This document shows, in pieces, positions 12,820 through 26,300 of a DNA stretch of 64,000 nucleotides. Origin of the DNA: Gymnogyps californianus (taxonomy: Eukaryota; Chordata; Aves; Accipitriformes; Cathartidae); the NCBI RefSeq assembly GCF_018139145.2, contig NC_059471.1:65668020-65732019 (forward strand), read 5' to 3'. Every line of letters starts with the position of its first letter. Position 1 is the first letter of the stretch. A model generated the notes under the pieces. It had not been told where the DNA came from. It saw nothing but the letters and a program-made list of their open reading frames with translations, and ran no database searches. The position numbers and the translations under genes are program-made.

Positions 12820-14550
12820 GAATAGCACCAGTACATCACTTTATAGAAATTCTGTCCGGTTAGGCATTTGTAGTGAGACTTATGTATGAGTAGGAGAAAG
12901 AGGGCATTGATCCTCTTTCAGTATGCTTCTCAATGTTGAATGCAGAGCTTAGAAAGGTGAACTTTGCAGTTATTTTTAAAGTTAAAACCAAAGTATTTAA
13001 TGTAGTAAGGGAGCTTACTATTTGGAACACTGAACTCACGTGGTCCCTAGAGATCAAGCTTTTGTGTGTGTAAAGGCTGCCTTGGATGGCAGCACGGCAA
13101 AAGGAAAAATATTGTTCAAAGAAGCGAAGAGTCTTTAAGCCGCAAGTGGTTTCAAAATAATGGCCTGTCTGAAAGTAGGGGTGTAGCTGTGTACAGAGAA
13201 CCTGAACCGAAGGGCACATACGGTGATGAAAGGCTGCTGACAGTTCCATCCAGAAGCCACCATAGAAATTGGCAATGCTATAAGCTCTGTGAACTTTTAC
13301 AAACTTCCTGTCATATTCTTGGAGAATATGTCTTTTTATGGGCATTACACATCACTGTGTGGACGTGCTATGTGTTTCTAAAGGCTGTCTCTACCTGGCA
13401 GGGTCAGACGTGCTCAAGCAGAGCACTCTTTGTTATGTTATTCATCATATTAACAACATGTGGTAGGTAGTGGAGACTTGGGCAGGTAGTCAGTGACATC
13501 TTATCACTGTGCAATTTGTGACTTGGATCTGGCACTGGAAGGGATAAGGAAATTCCAGAATACCACTGAAGAGAGCATGAAAGACTGTTTGGGCGTTATA
13601 ACACGGGGAGGGGATGTGTCATCTCTGTTTGTGACAGATTAGCCGTATTCATTTTCCACATAACTGGGAGACGGTGGCAGTTGCTGCACAAAACTGACAG
13701 AGAATGGAATCCTTGCGTTAGTGGATTTATCTCTGAAGAGAGCATTAGGTTTGTTGTTTGGAAGGATGGATCTAATTGTATCTTTTGTGTTGTAAAAATA
13801 TATGTGGATCTAAAGCCTATGAGCTCTTTTCCTTTTTCAGCTTGAGAAAGTCACCAGTGACTATTTTCCTGGGTAATGTTGACAAACAGAAATGCTTTGA
13901 GACTAACTGTTCATAAGGGATAGCCCATGGCACAATCACAGGTAGTAATAATTTACAGCCGCTCTCATTCCAGACTGGATATGACTTAGAAACCTAAAGA
14001 TAGAAAGATATTTATTCAGTTACTAAGCTCTAGCACCGGTCACGTGCTGTAGTGATTCTGTTATCGAGAAACTACATTTCTATTCTGAATGTCCAAGGGA
14101 CATTATGTTTCCCATGGTTTTCATTCCGTGAGAGCGAGAAATATCTGCTAGCTTTATACAATAATGCTTCTCTCAGTAGATGAGGGGTTAATGTCCTATG
14201 CTTTATTGAAGCTGATTGTCAAAAGCAGCAACGAGGGCTTGCCAGCTCTTTTTGGTAGTGTGTCACGTGGATGCTGACCTTGTGTGACAGTGACATTGTA
14301 TCATCTTTTGTGTTAGGGCTGGGTAGAGGAGACTGGCTGGCTGCACGGGAATTATCACTCCCTAGGAGGCTGATGCATGCGTGGGTTGTGCAGAACACTA
14401 TGGTGGGCTCCCCTCCTCACCAGCACCCTCCCCACACAGGAGCTGCCTTGTGGTACATGGAGGGAAACTACTGCTCATTTACTTTGTGATGGATCCTTAA
14501 ATGAAGAGAAGGAAATGCTCTCAAGGCTTATTTCTTTTTAAGACTGAGGA
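12820..14550. other. Unique non-coding sequence, no gene seen
   Basis: Overlapping ORFs on both strands near 12860-13470 reach 161 codons, but none has a recognisable domain and they lie opposite each other. No transposon is recognisable. Likely intronic or intergenic. Confidence 0.5.
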
Positions 14551-15027
14551 AGAATCATAGAATCATAACATCATAGAATGGTTTGGGTTGGAAGGGACCT
14601 TAAAGATCATCTAGTTCCAACCCCCTGCCATGGGCAGGGACACCTTCCACTAGACCAGGTTGCTCAAAGCCCCATCCAAGCTGGCCTTGAACACTTCCAG
14701 GCATGGGGCATCCACAACCTCTCTGGGCAACCTGTTCCAGTGCCTCACCACCCTCACAGTGAAGAACTTCTTCCTTACATCTAATCTAAATCTACTCTCT
14801 TTCAGTTTAAAGCCATTACCCCTTGTCCTATCACTACATGCTCTTGTAAAAAGTCCCTCTCCAGCTTTCCTGGAGGCCCCCTTTGGGTACTGGAAGGCTG
14901 CTATAAGGTCTCCGCGGAGCCTTCTCTTCTCCAGGCTGAACATCCCCAACTCTCTCAGCCTGTCTTCATAGGAGAGGTGCTCCAGCCCTCTGATCATCTT
15001 CGTGGCCCTCCTCTGGACTCGCTCCAA
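14551..15027 (-). mobile_element. CR1 LINE, 5'-truncated, young copy
   Basis: The left end carries the CR1 3' terminus on the minus strand: repeats of the type ATTCTATGA (seen as TCATAGAAT on plus) followed by the typical CCAACCCAAACCATTCTATG tail. The body is a close match to the 3' end of avian CR1, including part of ORF2 and the short 3' UTR. It stops abruptly near 15027, the usual 5' truncation of CR1 insertions. The reading frame is still open, so the copy is relatively young. As is typical of CR1, no clear target-site duplication is seen. Confidence 0.95.
14650..15027 (-). pseudogene. CR1 ORF2 C-terminal fragment (reverse transcriptase C-terminus)
   Basis: 125 codons are open to a TAG stop at 14650-14652. 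The peptide shows motifs of the CR1 ORF2 C-terminus: [11 protein letters not shown] near the start, then [28 protein letters not shown], and the ending [16 protein letters not shown]. The endonuclease and the catalytic reverse-transcriptase core are missing because the element is 5'-truncated, so no functional enzyme is encoded. There is no real start codon; the frame simply begins at the truncation point. Confidence 0.9.
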
Positions 15028-18000
15028 AAAGAGAGGAAAGCACTGAGTTTCGCTCTTTTCCTGCCTGACTTTGACTCTGGGGAAAGGAAAAGCCAGCGAG
15101 CATACAGAAATTGGTCAAAAAGGAAGCAAACCTCTCTAAATCAGGACGATCTCCTCCTTTTCCCTTGCTCTCTCTTCTGTTGCTGACTTTATCTACTGGC
15201 AAGGAAGTTTGGGGATCCTTTAAGCTCCACAGAGATTAGCTTCTTTTTATGCTCTAGCTTCTTGCTTTTAGCAAAGGAAGAGGACAAATCTCCACACATT
15301 GTTTTTCTCTCCTTTAAATCCTGCTAAGTCTTTCTAGGCCCTTAGGCTGTTGACAATCCTGTGCGACTCTGAACTCATGCTGTATCATCTCTAACCTGCT
15401 AGGAAGATGCTGTGATTTGGGGCTCTGCAGTCACACTGGCAGAGCATCTTTAGCTTCTTTGATGTATTTGTGGGCATTAGCTTCTGGAGTGTCTTCAGCT
15501 GTTCATTGACAGCAAGAAGAGAGCTCTTCCATGTTACTGACTCATACTCTCCAAAAGCTAGTTCCTGACTTGTACGGGACCACGAATCTGTGAGGTACTA
15601 GGTTCAGGATGTTTAGCTTACTGACCTGATACAAAGGCCTTTGTTTCAATGCAGTTGCAGCTTAAGCATGCCTACTTTGGGCTCATATTAAGATGCTATT
15701 AAGGCTGAAGCACAATTTAGTACTTCAAGTAAACACTAAGCATGTTTCAGCTGATGCATCTGCTAGATCTGCTAGCACACAGGGCTTTGAAGTAAATTCA
15801 CATAAGAAAGGTGATATATTAAATCAGCTAATACTCCTTTGAATGAACAAAGCAACTGAATGGATTGTCTGCAGAAAGTTTAACAGAGAAATTATTTGTG
15901 ATGTGATGTCTATCAGAAATTGAGCACTTGGGGAAAATCTCTAAATCACTAGTCCTGCAATACTTTCTTTAAGCATGCTTTTCACAAAAGATGTGTCTAA
16001 GCATCAGAAGCATCTTTGGATTTCTGTCAAGCCACATCATAGCAGGCACACCACTTGGCCCATAGAAGCAATGGCAAAGTTATGTTTTCCCCATATGCCT
16101 ATTTTCACTTTTTAGTAACAGATTCCTGTTACTCCCTAAACACTATGAAGAATTAAATACAGATGAGGATGAACTTAGTGTCAAGGGGGCAACTTGCTGG
16201 TAATGCCAGTAAAAATGTTGTGCTCATTTGAAGCTCACGAGCACAGAAGGGATTATGATCAAGTATATGTGTATTACTGGGTTCCAGCACCTATATATGT
16301 GACACGCTCAAGGTACAGGCATGGTCTCCAATATCTTGTTGCCTGTCAAGGAGCCTTCTTACTCATTACTGGTTGCTGGTAAACATTTCTTCCTCTCCTG
16401 ACCCTAGGTTACCACGTTACCACGTGGTTTGTGAAGCATCTGTGGATACTTACTCTGTAGCTAACATGAAGAATGGGTTGGGAGCTGGGAAAATTATTTA
16501 AGATACCTATCTAAGAAAGAGAAGATTAAATCTTTAAAATTGGTTTTCAGGTGGTAGTCTTGCCATTTGTCTTAACTGAAGTATGTAAATGAAGTATCCT
16601 AACTGAAGTATCACATCCTTAGAGATGTTTGATGTGATGCCAGTAACTTCTTTTCGCTTTATTGAGGAGTAAAACCTGCTCATCTCTCTTCATTGATTAG
16701 TGTGCGTTTGTCAATAAGAAATGTTTTCTCCAATGAACCTTGTATCTTTCTGTAATCAAAAATACCTGATGCAAACAGCTAAAGGGCATAAACACACATT
16801 ATCTCCTAGCTTGCTCTTGATTGAGACCGGGTGCTCTGGTGACCCTCTACTTGGGAGGAAAAAGGATTTGGGCAAATGACTCCTATCAGCTTTATTCTGA
16901 GGATACTTTCACAAGGCGTAGCTGTCTATTGTTTTCCTCCATACATTGAAGCTAAGTAATATTGCCATGTTTTCACATATATTAGTCTGATGGGGCTAAC
17001 TTTTGAGTCATTTCTCTATGAAATACACATGATGAAACCCAGCAGCAGTTAGAAACAATTGCCTGTGGCTTGTGAATGGAGGTGTGTTACAACTGACCGT
17101 AGGAATATTCCTGAAATATTCTTACTTTCATCAAGTCAGTGTAAGATTAAACACAATAAGCCACATGATCCAACAATGATAGTTTAATAGATGTTCTAAT
17201 TAGTGATAGCCAATTTATTAAAATAATTAATAATTGTAATACATTAGTTGCAAAGATACTAGTTTGGGAAGTATAGGTATCCCATACTCTGTTGTAATTA
17301 TTAGAGAAAGATAATATTCACGCTGTCTGAAAGACGGCACTATAAAAAAAAAATTGAGGAATATGTGAGAGACTGTACTTGGGGTCTTAGTTTCTTTTGG
17401 TCTATCTTTATAAACTCCACCATTTGATTACAACAGAATCTGCAATTTCAAAATAAAAAACAACATGGAATTTCATTTCTTATGCCTGAGTGTTTCAGCC
17501 GATATTTTCACAAACATTTGAAAATGCAATGTGAACATGTTCTGGTAACGGATATTTGACAGTATTATCTCAACAATTTGAGTACTTGTGTAGTTCTAGA
17601 ATAGTTCTAGTACTTTGCTGTTCTAGAATTGTTAGAAAACTTGGGTTTATGGTCGTAGGCAAATTTTTAAATCGTTTCATACATACAGTAGAGTTTCTGT
17701 ACAGATTATCTTTGCTTATAAATAGGGTTTTACTCTGATTTTGATAAGAAAGGAAAATTGCTACTTGTAACATCTGCTCTCTACTTTTGCACGGTAGCTC
17801 ATTTATATTTGGTTTTGACTTATATGAACAGCAGTTTTTAAAATTTAGAAAATAGCTCGTGAAAACCATCCACTTACATAGTCAGTATTAATTTTAAAAT
17901 GGAAGTGGCTTGTTTGTCTTTCAATTATTTTTTCAGTAGCAAAGGGAATGAATTCATTAGGCACATTAGACTTCAGTTCTGCAAACACTGTGCTTGGTTT

Positions 18001-20167
18001 TCAGCCCATGAAGAGTCGTGATGAGTGATGACTCCTCTTTGTTCAGCACAGGAACCCGTTTGCAAGCCTGAGGCCTAATTGCCCGCTCTAATGTCTCAGC
18101 TGAAGGTAGCAGAAAGTTAGCTCACTGAGGACTGCTGAAATGAAGCTTTCTTTTCCATCACAAATTTTTAATTTTTTCTGCAAATGCAATGTGTTGTAAA
18201 GATTAATAAGCCATTCATAGATTTCTCTGAGGTACCAGTCACTCTTTTATAAGAAAGGTTTCTCTCAGTCGTTCTTACAGGGAAGTCTCCTTGCCATTAC
18301 ATGGTAGCACATGAGCTGTTTGAATGATGAATGAAGCAGAGTTCACCTAGAAGCAAAATCATTGTTTCCAGATGCAAAGGGTTTTCAAAACTTAGCATTG
18401 CAGACAAAATCCCATGAGCCCATAAGCCTTCATCCCTTGCTGGAGCTAATGCAAAGGGAAATTCTATGCAGAACCGCAAGACTCTTCAGTAACAAATGGC
18501 AATTGCCAGGCATTCACAGTCAGGGTGCCGCACACCCCTACCATGGGCCTAATCTTGAAAATTGGGACTTACTTAAACTGATGAATGTAAATTATCATAA
18601 ATATTTCATAGAAATGTTGTAGATGTTAACTGAAATATTTAAAAGGAATATTATAAAAAAACATAATCATAATCAAGACTGCTCGTTTTATGGATTATGA
18701 CCATATTCTTATGTTCTTCATTTTGTGTTTAATAGAGCAAGTTTGAAAGTTGATGAATAGGGAGTTGTGCATCCAGTACAGAATTTTTGTGCAGCTCTGT
18801 GAATTAAAGTTTTAATAACATTTACATAAAAAGTTGGTAAAACCATTACCACTGTGCTACTGAGGCCGCCCCGTCAGTTGCTGATGTGTGTTGGAAGACG
18901 CAGCTCTGCAGGCCCCCCTGCAGTCTCCAACTGCTTGTACTAAGGCAGGTACGGTTTTTGTCTGTGGTTAGACAACTGATTTTAGGGCTCATGAAGGGTC
19001 ATAGGGCGGTTTCAGTAAGAAAAGAAGCTTGAAACCACTATGTAGTGAGGAAGGAGGAGGTTTGATGGAGCATATTTTATTGTAAAGCTGTTCCCCTGGT
19101 GCTCATCTCCATTAACTACTGCTCCTTTTAGCTTTTCACAGCTTTTTATAGTGTTGGAAGACTGTTTCACCTGCTTTCAGGTTGAAGTAAGGCTCTACTG
19201 TATAGTCTGCCCTATTCTTTCATGAAGTGTGAAAAGTCCCCTCCACTCCTGAGTTTTCAAGCTTAACTCTTTGCAGGCATCTAGAACCTCACTTTTTATT
19301 TTCTACTTTGTTCTCTGCTTCCCTGGTCGAGTTGTCAGAGGTTGGGTGGTTGACTAGGATTCAGTCTTGGAGGATATTGATTGCACAGGAGTGGACTGTA
19401 TGGAAAAAGAGGCAAAAATAACATGCAAGCAGTGTTATTCTGTTTCTGAGGCATCAAACTAAAGATGGAGGGCTATGCTGAGATGCCATCCTTGTTCCCA
19501 GAATGGGAAGAGCTTGGACAATATGTTATTTAATGCACTAAATTCTATATGCTTTGAAGGACTGACGCAATGAGTCCCTCTTTGTGCACTTCAGTAACAT
19601 TTGAGTTGAATGTTTCCTGTTGAGGGTTGTCTGAAAGGCAGTTTGGTTAGCAAGTCACTGTGCAGGATCCTCAGACAGGTGGCAGGCAGGTGGTACAATG
19701 GGAATCCAAGATGTGAGAAGGCCAGCACAGTAACAAAGTATGTAGCTACGCAAAAAGTCCTCATGTGAGAGAATGTTGGACTGATCTGTATGAGCATGAG
19801 GCCAACAGATTTATTGTCTAGATAGGCTAGGAGAGCCCAGCGAACTAGGAATAAAGTCCAACCTGATGGAAAGCGAAAACCAATAGAAAGGCAACTTGAC
19901 ACAGTAATGCTTAAACCTTTATGGCTCACTTCTGTCCCATGCCCAACTTCACAGTGGAAAAGTGAAGTTTGCAAGGATTGTTTAGAGCTTTAGAGGTTAG
20001 TGGGGTCCTGTCTCCTTCTCATTTCTGTTATTGTCTTTGTTTTTCTTAGAGGAGTTTGTTTAGCACAGCAATGCTAAGGTTGGTCCGAGATAAGAAAACT
20101 TAGAAATCTTTCTATAGCTGAAATGCTGTGATTTGTATCTGAGGAAATGCCTGATATGGTGCTGTGC
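15028..20167. other. Unique non-coding sequence, no gene seen
   Basis: AT-rich sequence without a recognisable transposon, exon or RNA gene. A stretch near 17160-17260 is very AT-rich with several TAATTA/TTAATAATT-type motifs. A cluster of TTCTAGAA palindromes lies near 17592-17640. Neither can be assigned a function from sequence alone. Confidence 0.5.
17592..17640. repeat. Clustered TTCTAG(AA) palindromes
   Basis: TTCTAGAA occurs twice and TTCTAG once more within about 45 bases. The spacing is close to, but not, the GAAnnTTC pattern of a heat-shock element, so no factor is assigned. It may be a small local duplication. Confidence 0.45.
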
Positions 20168-20380
20168 TCAGCCCCTCTTCATATGACAGATGATCCAAGC
20201 CCTTCATCACTTTGTGGCTCTGTTCTGTACTCACTCCAGTAAGTCCATGTCCTTCTTGCACTGGGGAGCCCAGCACTGGACCCAGCACACCAGATGTGTC
20301 TCATCAGTGTGAGGTAGAGGGGGAGGATCACCTCCCATTACCTGCTGACAAGACTTTCCCTAATGCAGCCCAGGATGTGA
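20168..20380 (-). mobile_element. Older CR1 LINE fragment
   Basis: On the minus strand this matches the part of CR1 ORF2 immediately upstream of the region kept in the 14.55-kb copy. Recognisable plus-strand stretches are ACTCACTCCAGTAAGTCCAT, CTGGGGAGCCCAGCACTGGA, GAGGTAGAGGGGGAGGATCA and AATGCAGCCCAGGATG. It has more substitutions than the 14.55-kb copy and lacks both the 3' end and an intact frame, so it is an older fragment. The right end may reach about 20460, where similarity fades. Confidence 0.85.
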
Positions 20381-23300
20381 ATATTTTCTTACTTCCAGAA
20401 GAAGCAGAGATCCTGAACCACTGGTCAGCCACCTGCCAGTGGCTGAAATACTTTCATCACTAGAGTGAAGTAATGCTTTAAAAGCTCTTGTGCTCTGCTG
20501 CTGCTCCAGGTGCATACAGCTACGCAAGCCTCTGTACGGATGCTTATTAGTGTTAGGTGAAGTATTGTAATGAAGTGAATGTAGTGAGCTTGTACTGGAA
20601 AGTGTGCTAAAAGTAGAAAGCTGGTTATCTTTCTCTATTTATACACAGTAAGGCATGAATGCAGGCCATGTCAATGCTTAGCAGCTGCATCTTGTGTGTT
20701 ATCTCAGACTCCTCTGTGTGGTAGAGAAGCCAGTGATTTTGATTTTCGCTTTGCTGTGCTGATTATATGCTAGTGAAACTTCCAGGAAATCAATGGAGTT
20801 ACATGAGTGCGAATCACGGTATAGCAGATGATTGCTCAGTTGGCCCCATAGTTCCCACTGAAAGCATCCTCCAAGACCTAGTGCTGTCAGCATTGTAGGA
20901 CTGAGGGGCTATAGCCAGTCTACCTTAATTTCTCAAATTGTCTAAGCACTCGTAATTAAATGTAAGGTTATCTCGAACAGAGGGACATCAAAGCCAGTTT
21001 TGGATTCACCAGAACATAGATAGCAGTCCAGCTGCAAGAATGAGGCCAGAAGTCTGAAAGAAAATGACCTCTAAGTAGATGTATACTAAGACTGCCCTGC
21101 TGGGAAACTGTGAAACAAGTCCAGTATTTATATGTGAAACAGGTCTTGACTCTATTGACAGTGTTTTGCCACTTTTGGTGCAAAACTGGAATTTGCAGCT
21201 AACCTCAATACAATCATATGATGCAGAGCAATATTTTGAAAGCAAGTTTGCAGTGCTTTGAACACTGAAAGCATATAGAACAAAGCAACTTTTGAAAAAA
21301 ATCAGGCAGAACTCTTCTGTTGTTGCCATCATTAGGATGTGTTTGAATCAATTTCAGCCTTGCTTCTCAAACATTACAGGCTTTTACATCTCATTATAGA
21401 TCTGAAGGTTTTTGAAAGGCTTTGTGTTTTATCAAAATAAAATATACACAGCAGCCATGGGCACATAACAATATCCAAGCGACACCGAGGAGTAACCTGC
21501 TGATGCTCCTCAGTGTCTATAAAATATTGAACCCTGAGATCACAGAACAGTAGCATTTCCTCAAAGCACAGCATGAGTAGCTGCTGGCTTCCTGGGAGCG
21601 TCCAACGGAGGATGCCCACTTGGGGAAGAACAGAGGGGACGGGCATGTAGTTTGGACCCAACAAATTGTGGTTGACTTTTCGCAGACGTTTAGAAAGGCT
21701 AATTGCAGTTTGGAGATCCATTGTGGATGTTGCTGTAGTGGTGAGCAACCAATAAGACAGATCTTATCCCACAAACCAAGTGAACTGCACGTAAGGGAAA
21801 GACATGAAGAAACAGGAAAATTAAGTTGGAGTGAATAACAGCATAGGGTAACAATGAATTTTACAGAAAAGCAGTTTTCAGCTCATATTTTGCCTTGTAC
21901 AATGTCAGAAGGGAGATGATGGTTTGAAGGAGGGATTTATCAGAGGTAGTGAGAGATTAAAAAGCCAATAAACACAATTAGGACAGCTTGAAAAAGTGGG
22001 GAAATACTTCAGAAAGAAGCAAGAATTGACATTGGGGTTACTGGCAAGCATAAGGCAAGGATCAGAGGTGTACTGGGGTACTCCGTGTGGTGCTAGCCTT
22101 AAAGTAAGAGCCTGTTACTGAAGTGATGGAAAAGAGGGAGCTGGAGGAGTGGATCACAGCAGTCAGGATGATGATTTTGAAGGACGGTCCTAGTAACAGG
22201 GATGTGAATAAGTTTAAAGAGGCCTGAGGTGACTGATGTCAAGAGCAGGAAGGGGGAAATTCCTGGAACTGGGACAAGAGCTAGTACAAAGCAGGAGGGA
22301 GAGACTTGAAGGTGCAGATAGTCACCAGATGCAAAGCTGTAGGGACACAGCGAAGGCAGGCTTGGTCCAACTTTAAAATGATGCTCTGTCTGCATAGACA
22401 GGCAACCCCTCAAATAAAAGCTCAGGAGGAGGACAGCAATGGTGTGTACAAAGCAGCAGAGGGACTAGAGCAGAGTTCAGGTGAGTTCACCAAAGACTGG
22501 TAGGGTGGGAGGGGAATTCAGTTGCGCTCTTGTAATAACAACTCCAGTATCGCTAATGTGAGAGAGAGACAGAGGTGCTCAGCATTGCTCAAAATCAGGA
22601 AGCATTATGTTAGTAGAATGGAATTTATGTTAAAAAAGTAAACATATTAAAGACCGCAAACCGTTGCTGTTCCATGGTGTTAGGGCTGTATCAGAAATAC
22701 AGATGAGTTCATCAGAAATACAGATGAGGAACCTCACAGCACCACTGTGACACAGTTAAGTATTGCTCCCATTGTAAGTGAAAAAAATGACAGAAAGGAG
22801 CTTAGCACCTCAACTGAGCAGAGCACTTGGAAATGCATGAATGGTGAAGCAGACTCATTGACTTCAACGGCACTGCTTTTTCTTAAAGTTACATAGGGAC
22901 ATAAGTGCCTTGCTGAATTGAGAGCCCAAGGGTAGGGATTAGAACTTGTGTTTTCTTGGCTCTCCGCCTGAGCAAAATTGGTTATGCCACACCGATCCTG
23001 AAACACAACTTCTGTTTATATTATTTGCAGAGTGCTGTGGGGAAATGAAAGCTGGTAAGGCATAATTTTATTGTGTGCTTTGAAATTTTATATTATTATG
23101 TATTTCTTGTTGCACTGTAATGAAGGTCTGATTTCCATATTAAAATTAATAAAATGAAAATAACATGAATGCAATATTCCTGCTGAATACACATTGACTA
23201 GAGAATGTTTTCATATTATTCCACAGGCATATTTATGACAGCCTATTTCACTGTGTCTTGAAAAGGCTGCAGGTCCAAAGGAACTTTAATCATTCACATT

Positions 23301-26300
23301 TTGCTTACCCAGTTACAACAGAATTCACACACAATCCACATTTGAATACCACTTTTAAACTAAGCAGTAATAGAATAAGCTCCATTGTAATGATGTATAA
23401 GCATTTTTAGACCGTTGCCAGCCTATAACGGTGTGTTTATGAAAGCAATGGCACTTACTGGAGAGAAATAATCTGCTAAAGTAGAGCTTATATTTCATAA
23501 CTAACAGTCCTGTGTTTTATCACGGATATTGGGCAGAGAACAAGAGTGTCACAGCTTCGATCTGGATTCAGGTAAGTATATCAAATTCACTCAGCTGTGC
23601 CTGTATTACTTGGACCTCTCATCTTAGCAAAGTCTGAATAGTTTGCAATAAATAACATCAGTGCTCTGTAGGACTTGGCAAACACGCGTTGTGCATTCAG
23701 AAGGGTGGTGGGTTTGAAAGTTATGGTTGTCTATAATCACTGGTTATTCCTGATGAATGCAGGGATTGTGGGTTTGTTCCTTACATCCATGCAAAGGTAT
23801 CATAACCTACATTACACTAGCGATGCAGTGTATTAGAGAGCCCTCGGCTCAGTGTCCAGTTACATAGGAAGCAGACCAGCAGGAGGAACATGAGTATCTG
23901 CACAGCACATGGACTGCACCTCCCCTACGCCCAGCCTTTGTGCAGTCTCTGCTCTTTCCTCATGTCCCCCCTCCAAATGTTCGTGGAGTTGCCGGAGGGC
24001 AGAGTACTTCACTGTAGGAGAGGGAGAGACAGAGGTTGGATGAAATTTTTTCTAGGGCTCCTTGCTTGCTGCCAGCCCACTCTCTTAGGACACGCACCTT
24101 ATGTCCCCCCAGATAACTGGTTTTTAGGATGAAGAAGTGATCTGACAGGCCCACGAATAAAAGGCATTTCTCAAGTCATCATCATAACAATTCTTTCTGC
24201 TGTCTTGGGGAAACTTCTGCCTATGGGATGGGGAAATAGGCATCAGATGCGGAAAGGTGTTTTGTAAAAACATTTTCCCTTGTCACTCTTGCCCAGCTAC
24301 CTCTCGTGGGATTTATGACTTTAGAAGCATTATGACAAATGAATCATTGTTTCAGTAAATTTAATTTCAGGGTTCCAAAAGGCTGTCATTTACGTCAACA
24401 TTTGGTTTCGTTTGGTAGCTCTCTGCTACCGGACATGAAAAAAAGCAACCATCAATGGCAACAATTTGAATATTTTATTAGACGATACAGCAGTCTTCAC
24501 TGAAAGCTGTTATCGCTGACATTCACAGCATGGACAGTGTGTACAGTATGTGGTGACATTTCCTGCCCAAGCTGTTGTGAATACTCTTAATGAAGAAATG
24601 TAGTTGGGAGATGTTTTTCCCACTCTGGTTCCATGAATCCAGGAAACATTAGATGAACAAAGGAATTGTTTGTTCTCTGTGTCATCAAATAAAATTTCTT
24701 CACTTTTCTTCAGCTTGTCTATAGTCTTTAATCTGGTCTTTCATGTCAGAGAAATAGTTTTTGCAACACATTTTCTTGAGAGAAAACTATATTTTGGAGT
24801 ATATTACCTAAAATAGAACACATATACTCTTATAGAAGTACATGTATATTATTTATAATACAAAAAACCCCCATACTGTAATACTACAATATAATACCAT
24901 TTCATGATTTCCAGTGTTTTAGTAGCAGGACAACTTTCTGATGAAGATACTTCCGTACCTGGTCCATAATCCTTCCAAATGTATAAAAATAAATGCTCTT
25001 CTAGACTCTCCCCCAGGCAATCTTACTGTAGTGCCTCTATTTGTGTTCCTTCACCTTTTAGTTGATTGTACTTTGTGGTCAAGAATATTTTCAGTAATGA
25101 AATCTTTACAGGTCTATTTCCCTTTTTGAACCCAAAATAAACTTCAATTTTAATTATATGAACTCAAGGAGGACTCAGTTATTTGTTCAGAATAATTAAA
25201 GTACATTAAATAATTTTAGGTTTTAATCTTATTTTCAAAAGAAGTGATTTATTGTTAACTGGGAAGACAGCACCACAGAATACAATTTAACTAATCAGCT
25301 CTACTAAGCTGTACATTTCTCATGTTGCTTTGGTTTATGGCAGTAAAGAAAGTACGTGGGAGATCATGCCAAGCCATTGAAAACTTCAATGGACACCCTA
25401 GTTGCTTTTCTGAACTGCCTGCCTGTGTGGAAAAATGCTATAGCTTTCCAATACAACAGTGTGTAGTTTACTACTGATTTATGGCAGAGAGAAAAAGATT
25501 CATCCTAAAGGCATTGCCAACAATTACCCCATTTGCCTTTAGAGTCAAACTTTACCTTTCAGTGGACTGCCAGAAAAAGGTACGTACCTGACTGATTTCT
25601 TATCCGTATCACAGAACAAAATTCTGTTTTCGCTTGCATGCGAAACATGTAGTTTGATATTGCAGCACCAATACGTATACAGAGGTACACTGAGGCCTTT
25701 GACACCAGTGTCCCTTTCTGTTAAGACTCTTCCAGGTACAGATGATCTTTTTCTTTTATTTTCTGCATGCAGAAAGTGAGGCAGGATGGGTTTCCTGTTG
25801 CTTCCTGTTATTTGGGAGGGGAAATTAGTTCCAGTGCACTGTACTTTCTATTTGATGGTTACTTGAAAGGGAAAACACATTAACAGAGCACTGACACTCA
25901 GATGGCGCAGAACCAGAAATGTTCCTCTTGCTTCTCTGCACAGCTCTCAAAAGCAGTGTCAGTCGCTATGGGGAACTATAAAAGGCCATAGCAACACCAC
26001 AAGAAAATGTTTTTTACTGCAGCTTTGGTGGGAGCTTTTTGTTCCTCTTCCTTTGGCTTTTGAGTCGCACTGGAAGAGGGGTGAGGTCAGTGGTTTTTGA
26101 TGGTGTTGCATGGCACAGATTAATGCTTTCCTCTTTATCTGAATGTGTTTTGCAGCAAATACAGCATTACAGAGATGCATGAATATCACAGTGCTGAATT
26201 AAATACCTGTTTTGGGGAAGACCTGCTGATTTAAATGCTGTCTAGCAGCCATTTGGGCTTTAGAATAAATACACTACATTTCTTTTTACAATAAATGTGG

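Noticed and set aside
22850..22935. Fragment resembling an old amniote repeat with CATTGACTTCAA
   Set aside because: A similar short string occurs near 44905, but the match is too short and remembered only loosely; no boundary can be set.
23514..23572. Possible small exon between an AG and a GTAAGTA donor
   Set aside because: The acceptor lacks a good pyrimidine tract, no frame is supported, and a good donor alone is common by chance.
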